Positions 18,506-26,883 of a DNA stretch of 64,000 bases are shown in pieces. The notes below the pieces were generated by a model, which saw only the letters and a program-made list of their open reading frames with translations, searched no databases and was not told the origin of the DNA. This DNA comes from Jeotgalicoccus nanhaiensis (lineage in GTDB: Bacteria; Bacillota; Bacilli; Staphylococcales; Salinicoccaceae). Numbering within the stretch: the stretch's first letter is position 1; every line of letters starts with the position of its first letter. The stretch lies in NCBI GenBank assembly GCA_004570955.1, contig SPPL01000002.1, positions 248,001 to 312,000 on the forward strand. The letters run 5' to 3'. The translations under genes were made by a program, and so were the position numbers.

Positions 18506-19768
18506 ATGACGGAAATTACAATGCCTAAACTCGGGGAAAGCGTAACCGAGGGAACGATAGAAAACTGGCTGGTTAAAGTAGGAGACAGAGTCAGTGAATA
18601 CGACCCGGTCTGCGAAGTCAATACAGCGAAAGTAACAGCTGAAGTGCCGTCGGTGCATGACGGTGTCATTACGGAAATACTTGTGGCCGAAGGTGAGACT
18701 GTCGATGTCGGCGCACCAATTTATAAAATTGATATTGACGGGGGAGCTGACGGAAAACCGGCAGCGGAAGAAGAAGTATCTGAAACCGCTGAAAATAAAC
18801 CTGAAGAAGAAGCCGTTAGACCAAATAAGCCTGATGTTAAAGAGCAGTCAGGCGGCCGGAGATTATCGCCGGTCGTCATGCGTTTAATCGGTGAGCACGG
18901 TATCGATATCGAAGAACTCGAGGGAACCGGCTTTAACGGGCGCATTACTAAAAAAGATGTCGAGAAGTATCTCGCTGAAGGACCGGTTAAACAGCAGGAA
19001 CAAGCTGTAAACCCACCGACAGCTGAAAAAGAAAGACCAGCGGTCCCTGAGAGAGAATCATCGGTTAAAAGCGGTGAATCGATTAAAGTATCCGGCGTGC
19101 GGAAGGAAATTGCCAAACGCATGGTTCAGTCGAAAACTGAAATACCGCATGCCTGGCTGATGATGGAAGTGGATGCAACGAATCTCGTTAATCTGCGCAA
19201 TAAACACAAGGCACGTTTTAAAGAGCAGGAAGGTTACAATTTAACTTTCTTCAGCTTTTTCGTAAAAGCTGTGTCGGAAGTGCTGAAAGACTATCCGATT
19301 CTGAACAGCTCGTGGGACGGCGATACGATTACTGTCCACGATGATATTAACTTATCCATCGCAGTCGCGAATGAAGATAAGCTGTTCGTACCGGTGATTA
19401 AAAATGCCGATGAGCGCTCCTTAACAGGCATCGCGAAATCTATCAGCACGCTCGCCCATAAAGCGCGTTCGAACCAATTAACAGGCGATGATATGTCTGG
19501 CGGAACGTTTACTGTGAATAACACAGGCGCCTTCGGTTCAATTCAGTCGATGGGAATTATTAATCAGCCTCAGGTGGCAATTCTGCAGGTGGAATCCATT
19601 GTGAAGAAACCGGTGTTTATCGGAGATATGCTCGCAGCGCGCCATATGGTTAATTTGTGCCTGTCAATCGACCACCGTGTGCTCGACGGATTAGTCGCAG
19701 GGCAGTTCCTTAAAGCTGTGAAAGAAAAAATTGAGAATCTCGATCCGGATACAGATTCGGTTTATTAA
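18506..19768 (+). CDS. bkdB: Branched-chain 2-oxoacid dehydrogenase E2 (lipoamide acyltransferase)
   Basis: Core of the complex; makes branched acyl-CoA for anteiso/iso fatty acids. 420 aa from the ATG at 18506 (RBS AGAGGTG; the GTG at 18497 is part of it). Lipoyl domain with Lys42 (EVNTAKVTAEV), acidic linker, peripheral-subunit-binding domain (about 117-155, RLSPVVMRLIGEHGIDIEEL), second linker and catalytic domain ending CLSIDHRVLDGLVAG. Last gene of the operon; no clear terminator follows. Confidence 0.95.
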   Translation: MTEITMPKLGESVTEGTIENWLVKVGDRVSEYDPVCEVNTAKVTAEVPSVHDGVITEILVAEGETVDVGAPIYKIDIDGGADGKPAAEEEVSETAENKPEEEAVRPNKPDVKEQSGGRRLSPVVMRLIGEHGIDIEELEGTGFNGRITKKDVEKYLAEGPVKQQEQAVNPPTAEKERPAVPERESSVKSGESIKVSGVRKEIAKRMVQSKTEIPHAWLMMEVDATNLVNLRNKHKARFKEQEGYNLTFFSFFVKAVSEVLKDYPILNSSWDGDTITVHDDINLSIAVANEDKLFVPVIKNADERSLTGIAKSISTLAHKARSNQLTGDDMSGGTFTVNNTGAFGSIQSMGIINQPQVAILQVESIVKKPVFIGDMLAARHMVNLCLSIDHRVLDGLVAGQFLKAVKEKIENLDPDTDSVY

Positions 19769-19769
19769 C

Positions 19770-19798
19770 TTTACAAACACTCATACGCTCGCTAAAAT
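19770..19798 (+). promoter_or_regulatory. Sigma-A-type promoter for the bacilliredoxin gene
   Basis: TTTACA (19770-19775), 17-bp spacer and TAAAAT (19793-19798), 51 bp before the brxB start. Confidence 0.6.
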
Positions 19799-19848
19799 AA
19801 ACAGTACTGACATGACTTTTAATGAGTCGTATAAAGGAGATTTTCAAA

Positions 19849-20286
19849 ATGGATTTAGACTTTAATTTATACATGCAGGATTTAGTTCAGAATGCGCGTA
19901 AAGAATTAACAGACGTCGGGTATACAGAAATGCTTACACCGGATGACGTCGAAGCACACTTAAACAAAGAGGGTACCGCACTTGTTATGGTTAACTCTGT
20001 GTGCGGCTGTGCCGGCGGTATTGCACGCCCTGCAGCTATTCATTCGTTAAATTACGACAAGCTTCCGGATCAGGTTCTGACAGTATTTGCAGGCCAGGAT
20101 AAAGAAGCAACTGAACAGATGCGTGACAAAGCACCTGATTATTTACCATCATCTCCATCATTTGCGTTCTTTAAAGACGGTAAAATCGTCGATATGATTG
20201 AACGCCACGAAATTGAAGGCCATGAAATCATGAGCGTTATTACCGGACTGCAAGCGTGGTTTGAAGAACACGGTAAAGAAGCATAA
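19849..20286 (+). CDS. brxB: Bacilliredoxin (BrxA/BrxB family, YqiW-like)
   Basis: Thiol-disulfide protein that removes bacillithiol from oxidised proteins. 145 aa from the ATG at 19849 (AAAGGAGA at 19832-19839). Thioredoxin fold with the family's CGC active site ([14 protein letters not shown]) and a C-terminal helix. In Bacillus it also follows bkdB. bshA at 58.3 kb makes the bacillithiol it serves. Confidence 0.9.
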   Translation: MDLDFNLYMQDLVQNARKELTDVGYTEMLTPDDVEAHLNKEGTALVMVNSVCGCAGGIARPAAIHSLNYDKLPDQVLTVFAGQDKEATEQMRDKAPDYLPSSPSFAFFKDGKIVDMIERHEIEGHEIMSVITGLQAWFEEHGKEA

Positions 20287-20292
20287 GAAAAT

Positions 20293-20327
20293 AAAACACC
20301 CTCAACTATTTATTGAGGGTGTTTTTA
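20293..20327. terminator. Terminator between brxB and the Prli42-like gene
   Basis: AAAACACCCTCAA (20293-20305) pairs with TTGAGGGTGTTTT (20313-20325). T run on the + strand, A run before it, so it can serve both convergent genes. Confidence 0.85.
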
Positions 20328-20335
20328 CACTGATT

Positions 20336-20437
20336 TTAAAATGAAGTTAAGTAGCTGACACCCATTAAGAGGCCGGAAACTACTATAAGAATAATCATAA
20401 ACCAGATTATATATCTTTGTACTTTTTTATTTTGCAT
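20336..20437 (-). CDS. Prli42-like 33-aa membrane peptide
   Basis: Begins MQNKKVQRYIIWFMIIL and ends with a hydrophobic helix and SYLTSF: a short basic N-terminus plus one transmembrane segment. This matches in size and pattern the Prli42 (DUF4044-type) peptides that anchor the stressosome in Listeria and occur widely in Firmicutes. RBS AAAGGTGA is 7 nt from the ATG. It converges on brxB. The call rests on length, composition and pattern; no other stressosome gene is in the window. Confidence 0.62.
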   Translation of the reverse strand: MQNKKVQRYIIWFMIILIVVSGLLMGVSYLTSF

Positions 20438-20458
20438 GCGCCCATCACCTTTAAGAAT

Positions 20459-20473
20459 TTATTGTTACAATAA
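20459..20473. promoter_or_regulatory. 7-1-7 palindrome between the Prli42-like gene and the peptidase
   Basis: TTATTGTTACAATAA is a perfect 7-1-7 inverted repeat, the geometry of Fur-family operators; 10 of 14 arm positions agree with a PerR box. It lies in the divergent promoter region of two genes. Confidence 0.35.
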
Positions 20474-20521
20474 CTATACATGAAGATAAATCAATATATC
20501 AACTGCTGGAGGCATAATTTT

Positions 20522-21646
20522 ATGAATAAAGAACGTCTGACAGAACAATTTTTAGAAATCGTGCAAATAGACTCAGTCTCAGGACAGGAAAGAAAAGTAG
20601 CGGACTACCTGCTTAATCTTCTAACCGAAATCGATCTTGCCGGTTTCGAAGATAATACCCAGGATGTAACAGGCTACGGAGCAGGCAACTTAATCTTTAC
20701 GCTAAAAGGTGAAGAAAACATCTCACCGGTAGCGTTTATGGTGCATATGGATACAGTTACGCCGGGAATCGGCGTTAAACCTCATATCGAGGACGGCTAT
20801 GTATATTCAGACGGCACGACAATTTTAGGCGCTGACGACAAAGCGGGTATTTCTGCAGTCATCGAAGCGGTACGCGTGCTGAAAGAAGAAAATATTCCCC
20901 ACGGCGATGTTGAAGTCATTATTACAGTGGGCGAGGAAACAGGCTTAGTCGGAGCGAAAGCGCTGGATATTAAAAATATTAAAAGTAAGTTCGGCTACGC
21001 TGTCGACGGGACAGGTGAAGTCGGTACAATTGTTAACCGTGCACCGTCTCAGACAAAAATTAAGGCGCAGATATACGGTAAGAAAGCACATGCTGGCATC
21101 GAACCTGAAAAAGGTATCAGTGCAATTAACCTTGCTGCCAAAGCAATCAGCAAGATGGATCTCGGACGTATCGATGAAGAAACGACATCAAACATCGGAA
21201 CGATCCAGGGCGGCCAGGCGACGAATATCGTTGCTGATAATGTGGAGATTTTAGCGGAAGTGCGCAGTTTATCAGATGAAAAACTTCAAGCAGAATCCGA
21301 GAAAATCAAAACCGCCTTTGAAGAAACAGCAGCGGAATACGGCGGCAGCGCTGATGTCGAGGTTGATCTTATGTACCCGTCACTGCACGCACCAAAAGAA
21401 GACCCTGTTATCACAACAGCAGCAGAAGCAATTGAGAATATCGGCAGAGAAACTGACATTATCAGTCTCGGCGGAGGCAGTGACGGCAATATCTTCCACG
21501 GCCAGGGTGTACCAACGGCAATTTTAGGAGTGGGATACGAATATATTCACACGACAAGCGAACGTATGCCGCTTGAAGAATTGTACAAAATGACGGAACT
21601 GATTGTTGAAATTGTTAAAGTGCACTATAAAAATGAGAGTAAATAA
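20522..21646 (+). CDS. M20-family peptidase T-like protein (YqjE-like)
   Basis: 374 aa from the ATG at 20522 (GGAGG at 20508-20512; the upstream in-frame ATG at 20480 lacks an RBS). Zinc-binding motifs: FMVHMDTVTPG, LGADDKAGISAV, GEETGLVGAKAL and a late VGYEYIHTTSERM. Dimerisation domain at about 180-290. Probably a di/tripeptidase; the substrate is not determinable. Same neighbourhood as Bacillus yqjE. Confidence 0.88.
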   Translation: MNKERLTEQFLEIVQIDSVSGQERKVADYLLNLLTEIDLAGFEDNTQDVTGYGAGNLIFTLKGEENISPVAFMVHMDTVTPGIGVKPHIEDGYVYSDGTTILGADDKAGISAVIEAVRVLKEENIPHGDVEVIITVGEETGLVGAKALDIKNIKSKFGYAVDGTGEVGTIVNRAPSQTKIKAQIYGKKAHAGIEPEKGISAINLAAKAISKMDLGRIDEETTSNIGTIQGGQATNIVADNVEILAEVRSLSDEKLQAESEKIKTAFEETAAEYGGSADVEVDLMYPSLHAPKEDPVITTAAEAIENIGRETDIISLGGGSDGNIFHGQGVPTAILGVGYEYIHTTSERMPLEELYKMTELIVEIVKVHYKNESK

Positions 21647-21650
21647 TTTT

Positions 21651-21677
21651 GAGCCGGGGCGGAAATCCCGGCTTTTT
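21651..21677 (+). terminator. Terminator after the peptidase gene
   Basis: AGCCGGG pairs with CCCGGCT around GCGGAAAT, followed by TTTTT. Confidence 0.8.
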
Positions 21678-21693
21678 ATCTGGGATTTTCGCG

Positions 21694-21893
21694 CTCATGT
21701 ATATGTATTTCTTTATACGTATGCATGAGACTTCCTCATGTATATGCAAATGTTTATACGTGTGCATGAAGACTCATCATGTATATGCAAAAAGAGATAC
21801 ATAGGCGTGAGGCTTGTTCATGACTACGATTAAAGGTTTACGTATATATGAGATTCCGTCATACCTACGTAAACGGAAATACGTATACATGAG
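21694..21893. repeat. Tandem palindromic array A (5 diverged units, 41-bp period)
   Basis: Units start at 21694, 21735, 21776, 21817 and 21858: each 36 bp plus a 5-bp spacer. The first begins CTCATGTATATG and ends CGTATGCATGAG; the last ends ATACGTATACATGAG. Ends are inverted (CTCATG/CATGAG), so each unit is an imperfect palindrome and each junction can form a CATGAG-N5-CTCATG hairpin. Family shared with array B. It lies between the terminators of two convergent genes; it encodes nothing. Confidence 0.88.
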
Positions 21894-21909
21894 AACCGCT
21901 TGCTGCCAC

Positions 21910-21949
21910 TCACCTCAGGCTGATAAACAATAATCAACCGCATAAAGGA
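21910..21949. repeat. Array-flanking module, copy A
   Basis: TCACCTCAGGCTGATAA, a 9-bp variable stretch, then ACCGCATAAAGGA. A homologous block lies at 28651-28690 beyond array B. Same orientation and same order relative to the array. Confidence 0.65.
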
Positions 21950-21972
21950 ACCGGCTTGAGTCGTACAACAAC

Positions 21973-22009
21973 AAAACCCGCTAAAAATCATAAGATTTTC
22001 AGCGGGTTT
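21973..22009 (-). terminator. Terminator of the AraC-type regulator gene
   Basis: AAACCCGCT plus inner A-rich stem pairs with AGCGGGTTT. The T run is on the - strand. Confidence 0.8.
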
Positions 22010-22015
22010 CATCAA

Positions 22016-22861
22016 TTATTCATCTAAAGCCTGCCACACCTGGATTTTTGTTCCGGGGTCTTCAAAGGAATAAGTAGGTTTAATTAATTCGAGTGAAAAG
22101 TCACATGTCATATTAACATCTTCACGGAAATGCCATCTTCTGAATATATATTCGTACACTTTATCGATGGCAGCACCCGGGTCGCCGGATGTTTCAAATA
22201 TTTCATAGTTCATCGATTCGGTAAAAGTTTCGTCAAAGGGGGTGTGCTGATAGCTTGCCGTCCCGACGAAGATTTCCATTTCTCCGTCGATAAACCGCTC
22301 CTGGACAAAGATTCCTTTTACAAAACCGTCGTTGTATCTTAAGATTTCATCGATCAGTCCATCGCGCTCAAGAATTTTTAGAAACTTGTATTTATAGTCG
22401 GGCTGATATGAGTTAATATCAAAATACTGAGCAATGCCAATCAGCCGAAAGCTTTCGACAAAGCTTCTGTAAGAAGGATATTTCGGTTTTTTCGTCGGCA
22501 CCACTTCAAAGGAAATATAATCCAGCAGATCCATCTTTTTAATATGACGTTCTGTTTCATGCACTGGAATACCGAAGGTTCTCCTGTATACTTTTTTGAA
22601 AGCATCAATATCGCGGTAACCGTAATATTTAGTAATATCAACGAGGCGTCTGTGCCCCTGGTAAACTTCGTAGGCAATTTCCGTCATACATCGTTTTTCC
22701 TGATACTGGGATGGTGTCATTCCAACGAGCGAAGTAAATATCGTCATAAATGATTTCTGTTCCACGCCCATATTTTCCAAAACCTCACCAAAATCTATAT
22801 TTTCTCTGAGGTGGTCTTCTATATATACGATAAATCTTTCTACAAATCTGATCGTTTCCAT
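22016..22861 (-). CDS. AraC-family transcriptional regulator with C-terminal effector-like domain
   Basis: 281 aa from the ATG at 22861 (RBS AGGTGAT); a 20-residue longer start exists but lacks an RBS. N-terminal AraC DNA-binding region with two helix-turn-helices (VERFIVYIEDHLRENIDF; DITKYYGYRDIDAFKKVYRRTFG). The rest (about 120-281) resembles the GyrI/Rob-type effector-binding domains in pattern (FVGTASYQHTPFDETF), which I cannot confirm. Single gene divergent from rnz; no target genes evident. Confidence 0.75.
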   Translation of the reverse strand: METIRFVERFIVYIEDHLRENIDFGEVLENMGVEQKSFMTIFTSLVGMTPSQYQEKRCMTEIAYEVYQGHRRLVDITKYYGYRDIDAFKKVYRRTFGIPVHETERHIKKMDLLDYISFEVVPTKKPKYPSYRSFVESFRLIGIAQYFDINSYQPDYKYKFLKILERDGLIDEILRYNDGFVKGIFVQERFIDGEMEIFVGTASYQHTPFDETFTESMNYEIFETSGDPGAAIDKVYEYIFRRWHFREDVNMTCDFSLELIKPTYSFEDPGTKIQVWQALDE

Positions 22862-22930
22862 GTCATCACCTATACTTAATGTACTCTTATTTATTATTCC
22901 ACCCGCGGGTAAAAAACACAACTGATTATA

Positions 22931-22939
22931 TGATATAAT
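22931..22939 (+). promoter_or_regulatory. Extended -10 promoter for rnz
   Basis: TGATATAAT, identical to the extended -10 before the asp23-like gene; 27 bp ahead of the rnz start. Confidence 0.55.
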
Positions 22940-22966
22940 AAAACAATTAATTAACGAGGTGTCGAA

Positions 22967-23893
22967 ATGAAATTTACTGTTTTGGGGTCGGGAGCAGGGC
23001 TGCCGTCTAAAGATAGAAATACGCAGAGTTTTGTCATTGACTGCGTGCTTGAATACAATGAATATATTTTAATCGATGCCGGTGAGGCTCTGCAGCACCG
23101 CATCCTTCATACTCATATTAAACCATCTAAGATAAAAAATATATTTATAACGCATCTGCACGGCGATCATATTTTCGGTCTTCCCGGATTTTTATCGTCG
23201 AGAGCTTTTCAGGGCGGGGAAGGAATTCCTCTTAAAATTTATGGACCTGCGGGTCTTTGTGAATGGTTGGAGACGACTTTCCGTATTTCTGAGAGCACAC
23301 TCAATTATCCGCTTGAAATCATCGAAGTAGAGGCTCATATGAATATTCGGCTGAACAATTTTGATGTTCATGTGCTGCCCTTATCACACGGCATTGATTC
23401 TTTTGGTTACATCTTTAAAGAAGATGACAAAATAGGAGAGCTTCAGACGGATAAACTCCGCGAAATCGGCTTAAAACCAGGCCCTGTTTATGGAGAGATT
23501 AAGTCGGCTGAAACTTTCATTGTCGATAATACAGTGTATAAGTCGGCGGATTTTATCGGAGAAACGATAAGAGGACGCAAGATTACAGTGCACGGAGATA
23601 CACGATTAAACAGTGATGAGGAGTATTTGAATCTAATCCGCAACTCTGACCTCGTTGTTCACGAAGCTACATTTTTAAAAAATGAAAGAGAAAAAGCACA
23701 TGATTATTTCCATTCGGAAGTTAATCAGGTGCTGGATACTTTTAAAGATATTAATTACAAAGAGCTCTTAATTGTGCATATAAGCAGCCGCTATACTGAT
23801 GAGGATATTAAAGAAGTCGCAGCCTTGCTTGAAGGCCGCGCAGTTATTGCTTATGACTATTTTGAACTTCCCATCCCGCGTAACGTGAAATAA
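22967..23893 (+). CDS. rnz: Ribonuclease Z (tRNA 3' processing)
   Basis: Metallo-beta-lactamase-fold endonuclease removing 3' trailers of CCA-less tRNA precursors. 308 aa. Zn motif THLHGDHIFGLPGFL, later LSHGIDSFGY, HGDTR and VHISSRY. cca at 59.4 kb would add the CCA afterwards. Its last 50 bp overlap the end of the convergent hydrolase gene. Confidence 0.95.
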   Translation: MKFTVLGSGAGLPSKDRNTQSFVIDCVLEYNEYILIDAGEALQHRILHTHIKPSKIKNIFITHLHGDHIFGLPGFLSSRAFQGGEGIPLKIYGPAGLCEWLETTFRISESTLNYPLEIIEVEAHMNIRLNNFDVHVLPLSHGIDSFGYIFKEDDKIGELQTDKLREIGLKPGPVYGEIKSAETFIVDNTVYKSADFIGETIRGRKITVHGDTRLNSDEEYLNLIRNSDLVVHEATFLKNEREKAHDYFHSEVNQVLDTFKDINYKELLIVHISSRYTDEDIKEVAALLEGRAVIAYDYFELPIPRNVK

Positions 23894-24788
23894 AATCGGC
23901 GACCGTCTGACGGTACTGTTTCGGATTGCGGTTGTAGCTTTCTACGTGATTGCCGCGCTCCGGATACCACTGTTCTTTCGGTCCTTTTTTCTTGTTATAG
24001 AGCTCGATGCTTGCTTCGTAGGGAATAAATGAATCCCGTTTCGAATGAATAAACAGAACGGGCTGTTCTATTTTATCGACAACTTTAACCGGTGATACGT
24101 GGTACAAGCTGAACTTGCTTCTTAATTTCAGGAAAACATAGGTGAACAGCAGTACTACCGGTGATGCAACCCGGGAATACGAAGTATAGATATGCGCGAG
24201 CTGATCTCTGAACTTCGCAAAAGATGCGTCTGATATATAAAATTTTGCTTTGTTCGACAGTTCGCCCGCATACAGCAGCGTGGTTGCGGCACCCATGGAT
24301 TCACCATGCACCCCGAATTCAATATCATCACCGTAATTGTCGAGGAGGTATTCAATAACTGTTTCAAGGTCAAACTTCTCGTAAAAGCCGTAAGTTGAAT
24401 CGACACCGCCTGAGTCGCCGTGACGGCGCGCATCGTAAACAACACAGTTAAAGCCCATATCTTTAAATAAATTGACGTATTTGGTTGAACTCAGCTTGTT
24501 TTCGGATACGCCGTGGCAAATAACTATCCATTTGTTTGTCTCATTCGGGTAAATGAAGGAGGCGCTGATATCATAGCCGAATCTTGACGGTACGTTTACG
24601 ATGTCTTTAGGAAGCTGCTCGTACTCTTCCATATTCATCCGTTTTGCACGCGTTTCGCGGCGTTTAATAATTTCAACGTCTCTCAGTTTAAAAAACATAA
24701 TCTGGCTCGAAGCAAAGTAGCCGAGCGATATAAACATCACAGCTGCCGACATGAAGAGGGCGGCAAGCCATTTGGAAAAACTTTTCAT
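23844..24788 (-). CDS. Alpha/beta hydrolase, membrane-anchored (YqkD-like)
   Basis: 314 aa. N-terminal hydrophobic anchor (about 8-32), then an alpha/beta hydrolase fold: ICHGVSENKLSS oxyanion region, nucleophile HGESMG, Asp in SKRDSFIP and His in ERGNHVES. Substrate unknown. GGAGG before the ATG. It converges on rnz with a 50-bp coding overlap. Confidence 0.85.
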   Translation of the reverse strand: MKSFSKWLAALFMSAAVMFISLGYFASSQIMFFKLRDVEIIKRRETRAKRMNMEEYEQLPKDIVNVPSRFGYDISASFIYPNETNKWIVICHGVSENKLSSTKYVNLFKDMGFNCVVYDARRHGDSGGVDSTYGFYEKFDLETVIEYLLDNYGDDIEFGVHGESMGAATTLLYAGELSNKAKFYISDASFAKFRDQLAHIYTSYSRVASPVVLLFTYVFLKLRSKFSLYHVSPVKVVDKIEQPVLFIHSKRDSFIPYEASIELYNKKKGPKEQWYPERGNHVESYNRNPKQYRQTVADFISRYAGWEVQNSHKQ

Positions 24789-24897
24789 TGTGATCCTCCA
24801 TTCTTATAACAACCATTATTATATCACCTGTATAAAAATTTCAAATCGTTATTTTTACAACTTAATGTGATATATTTAATATAATTATTGAAAAGCG

Positions 24898-25452
24898 GTG
24901 ATTAATATTTCTAACGAACATTTAATAGAGAAGACACGTTCTAAAGAAGATATATATGATGGTAAAATAATCGACGTCAAAAAACTGGCCGTGGAATTGC
25001 CGAACGGCAATGAAGCATACAGAGAAGTCGTTTACCACAAAGGTGCAGTCGCTGTTATTGCGACGGGCAGTGAATGTATGTATTTCGTCAAACAGTTTAG
25101 AATTTCAACTGAAGAAGTACTGCTGGAAGTGCCGGCAGGAAAAATTGAAATTGATGAGCATCCCGATGACACAGTGAAAAAAGAACTGAAAGAAGAAATC
25201 GGCGGGGAGTCCGGCGATATTAAAAAACTGTATGAATTTTATGTTTCTCCCGGATTCTCAAATGAATTGATTCATTTATATGAAGCAAAAGAAGTTTCCT
25301 TTGGTGATTCTCAATTGGAAGATGACGAATTTTTAGATATCGTTAAAATTCCGCTGACAGAATTAAAAGAGAAAATGCATAACGGCCAGTTCAGAGACGG
25401 TAAAACACTAGTTGCTGTCCACCATGTGCTTCTGTCCAGAGGTTATTTGTAA
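24898..25452 (+). CDS. nudF: ADP-ribose pyrophosphatase (Nudix)
   Basis: Hydrolyses ADP-ribose. About 184 aa. Nudix box runs from GKIEIDEHPDD through KELKEEIGG, with Lys in place of the usual Arg before the first catalytic Glu. VYHKGAVAVIA and YVSPGFSNELIHLY are typical of the NudF group. The start is uncertain: GTG 24898 lies inside the ribosome-binding sequence GCGGTGAT, and the only properly spaced codon is ATT at 24907. Same place before fur-xerD as in Bacillus. Confidence 0.9.
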   Translation: MINISNEHLIEKTRSKEDIYDGKIIDVKKLAVELPNGNEAYREVVYHKGAVAVIATGSECMYFVKQFRISTEEVLLEVPAGKIEIDEHPDDTVKKELKEEIGGESGDIKKLYEFYVSPGFSNELIHLYEAKEVSFGDSQLEDDEFLDIVKIPLTELKEKMHNGQFRDGKTLVAVHHVLLSRGYL

Positions 25453-25461
25453 TTATTATAA
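25447..25461. promoter_or_regulatory. PerR-box-like operator upstream of fur
   Basis: TTGTAATTATTATAA differs from the PerR consensus TTATAATnATTATAA at one arm position. It overlaps the nudF stop and lies about 30 bp before the TATAAT at 25490-25495. PerR control of fur is known in Staphylococcus aureus and Bacillus. Confidence 0.6.
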
Positions 25462-25533
25462 ATAACTTTTAAAATACTGAGAAGTTATGTATAATTGTTA
25501 TCAATAAGATTATGAAAGTTAGAAGGTGCAGTT

Positions 25534-25992
25534 GTGGAAAAAAGAATTGAGCGCATTAAAGAAGCATTGCACGATGCTCGGTATAAACTAACTCCACAGC
25601 GGGAAGTCACTGTGAGAGTGCTGCTTGAAAATGAGAGCTCTCATTTGAGTGCTGAAGATGTTTTTATGAAAGTAAAAGATAAATACCCGGAAATCGGACT
25701 GGCAACAGTCTACCGTACGCTCGAGCTCTTAAACGAATTGAATGTACTCGATAAGGTTAATTTTGGCGACGGCGTTTCAAGATACGACCTCAGAAAAGAA
25801 GGTGCCCAGCACTTTCATCATCATTTAATTTGCATACATTGCGGCTCGGTGGAAGAAATCGAAGAAGATTTACTGACCGATGTTGAAAAAATCGTTGCTC
25901 GCGATTTTAATTTCGAAATCATCGACCACCGTTTAACTTTCCACGGTGTCTGCAAGTTATGCAAAGGGAAAGAAGGAAGCACAGATGCTTAA
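25534..25992 (+). CDS. fur: Ferric uptake regulator Fur
   Basis: Iron-dependent repressor. 152 aa with a GTG start at 25534 (AAGGTG upstream). Winged helix (LTPQREVTVRVLLEN; EIGLATVYRTLELLNEL), metal site with HHHH(L), two CxxC pairs (CIHCG, CKLCKG) for structural zinc. The position before xerD and YRTLELL match Fur rather than PerR, though Fur-family paralogues are hard to separate by eye. It overlaps xerD by 8 bp. Confidence 0.88.
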   Translation: MEKRIERIKEALHDARYKLTPQREVTVRVLLENESSHLSAEDVFMKVKDKYPEIGLATVYRTLELLNELNVLDKVNFGDGVSRYDLRKEGAQHFHHHLICIHCGSVEEIEEDLLTDVEKIVARDFNFEIIDHRLTFHGVCKLCKGKEGSTDA

Positions 25993-26872
25993 CCGTTATA
26001 TCGATGAATACTTGACCTATCTGAAAATCGAAAGAGGTTTAAGCGATGCATCGATATCATCATACAAACAGGATTTAAAACAATACAGTCAATATTTAAC
26101 TGATGAAAATGTTACGGGTGTCGACCAGATTACGACAGAAATCCTCGTAACATTTTTACAGTTTTTATCGCTCGGCGGCAAAAGCAACAAAACCATCAGA
26201 CGTATCCAGTCGACGCTCAGAAATTTCCATCAGTTTTTGCAGCTCGAGCAGGTAATCGAGACGAATCCTGCGCTCCGGCTCAATACGCCGAAAGAAGAAC
26301 GCGAGCTGCCGGTTGTGCTGTCCGTTGAAGAAATGGAAACGCTGCTGCATTCACCTGATTCGACTGCCCAGGGCATACGCGACAACGCAATAATGGAACT
26401 GCTGTACGCGAGCGGACTCAGAGTCAGTGAACTGATTAATTTAAAGCTCAGCGACTTGAATCTGGACATGGGTTTTATTCGTGTATACGGCAAGGGTGAT
26501 AAAGAAAGAATTGTTCCGACGACCGAATATGTTGCAGATAAATTAAATAATTATATAAAAAATCAGCGTTTAACATTATTAAAGCATGAAAATACTGATA
26601 TACTGTTTCTTACGAACAGAGGTAAAGGTTTCACCCGTCAGGGATTATGGAAGACCATTAAAAAGTATGTGCTGATCAGCGGCATCAATAAAAATATTAC
26701 GCCGCACACATTCCGGCATTCTTTTGCCACGCATTTAATTGAGAACGGCGCAGATCTCCGCGCGGTTCAGGAAATGCTCGGTCATTCCGATATATCCACA
26801 ACGCAGGTGTACACACAAATCTCTGCAAGCAAAATCAGAGAAATGTACAAGCAGTTCCATCCAAGAAAGTAG
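25985..26872 (+). CDS. xerD: Tyrosine recombinase XerD
   Basis: Resolves chromosome dimers at dif with XerC. 295 aa from the ATG at 25985. N-terminal SAM-like domain (about 1-100), catalytic domain with Arg in [30 protein letters not shown] and Tyr in QVYTQI. The Bacillus fur-xerD-deoB order and full length mark it as the housekeeping enzyme, not an element integrase. Confidence 0.95.
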   Translation: MLNRYIDEYLTYLKIERGLSDASISSYKQDLKQYSQYLTDENVTGVDQITTEILVTFLQFLSLGGKSNKTIRRIQSTLRNFHQFLQLEQVIETNPALRLNTPKEERELPVVLSVEEMETLLHSPDSTAQGIRDNAIMELLYASGLRVSELINLKLSDLNLDMGFIRVYGKGDKERIVPTTEYVADKLNNYIKNQRLTLLKHENTDILFLTNRGKGFTRQGLWKTIKKYVLISGINKNITPHTFRHSFATHLIENGADLRAVQEMLGHSDISTTQVYTQISASKIREMYKQFHPRK

Positions 26873-26883
26873 GTAAATTTATT

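Noticed and set aside
25985-26872. Mobile-element integrase
   Set aside because: Full-length, in the fur-xerD-deoB order with all XerD motifs; it is the housekeeping dif recombinase and does not explain the accC-end insertion.
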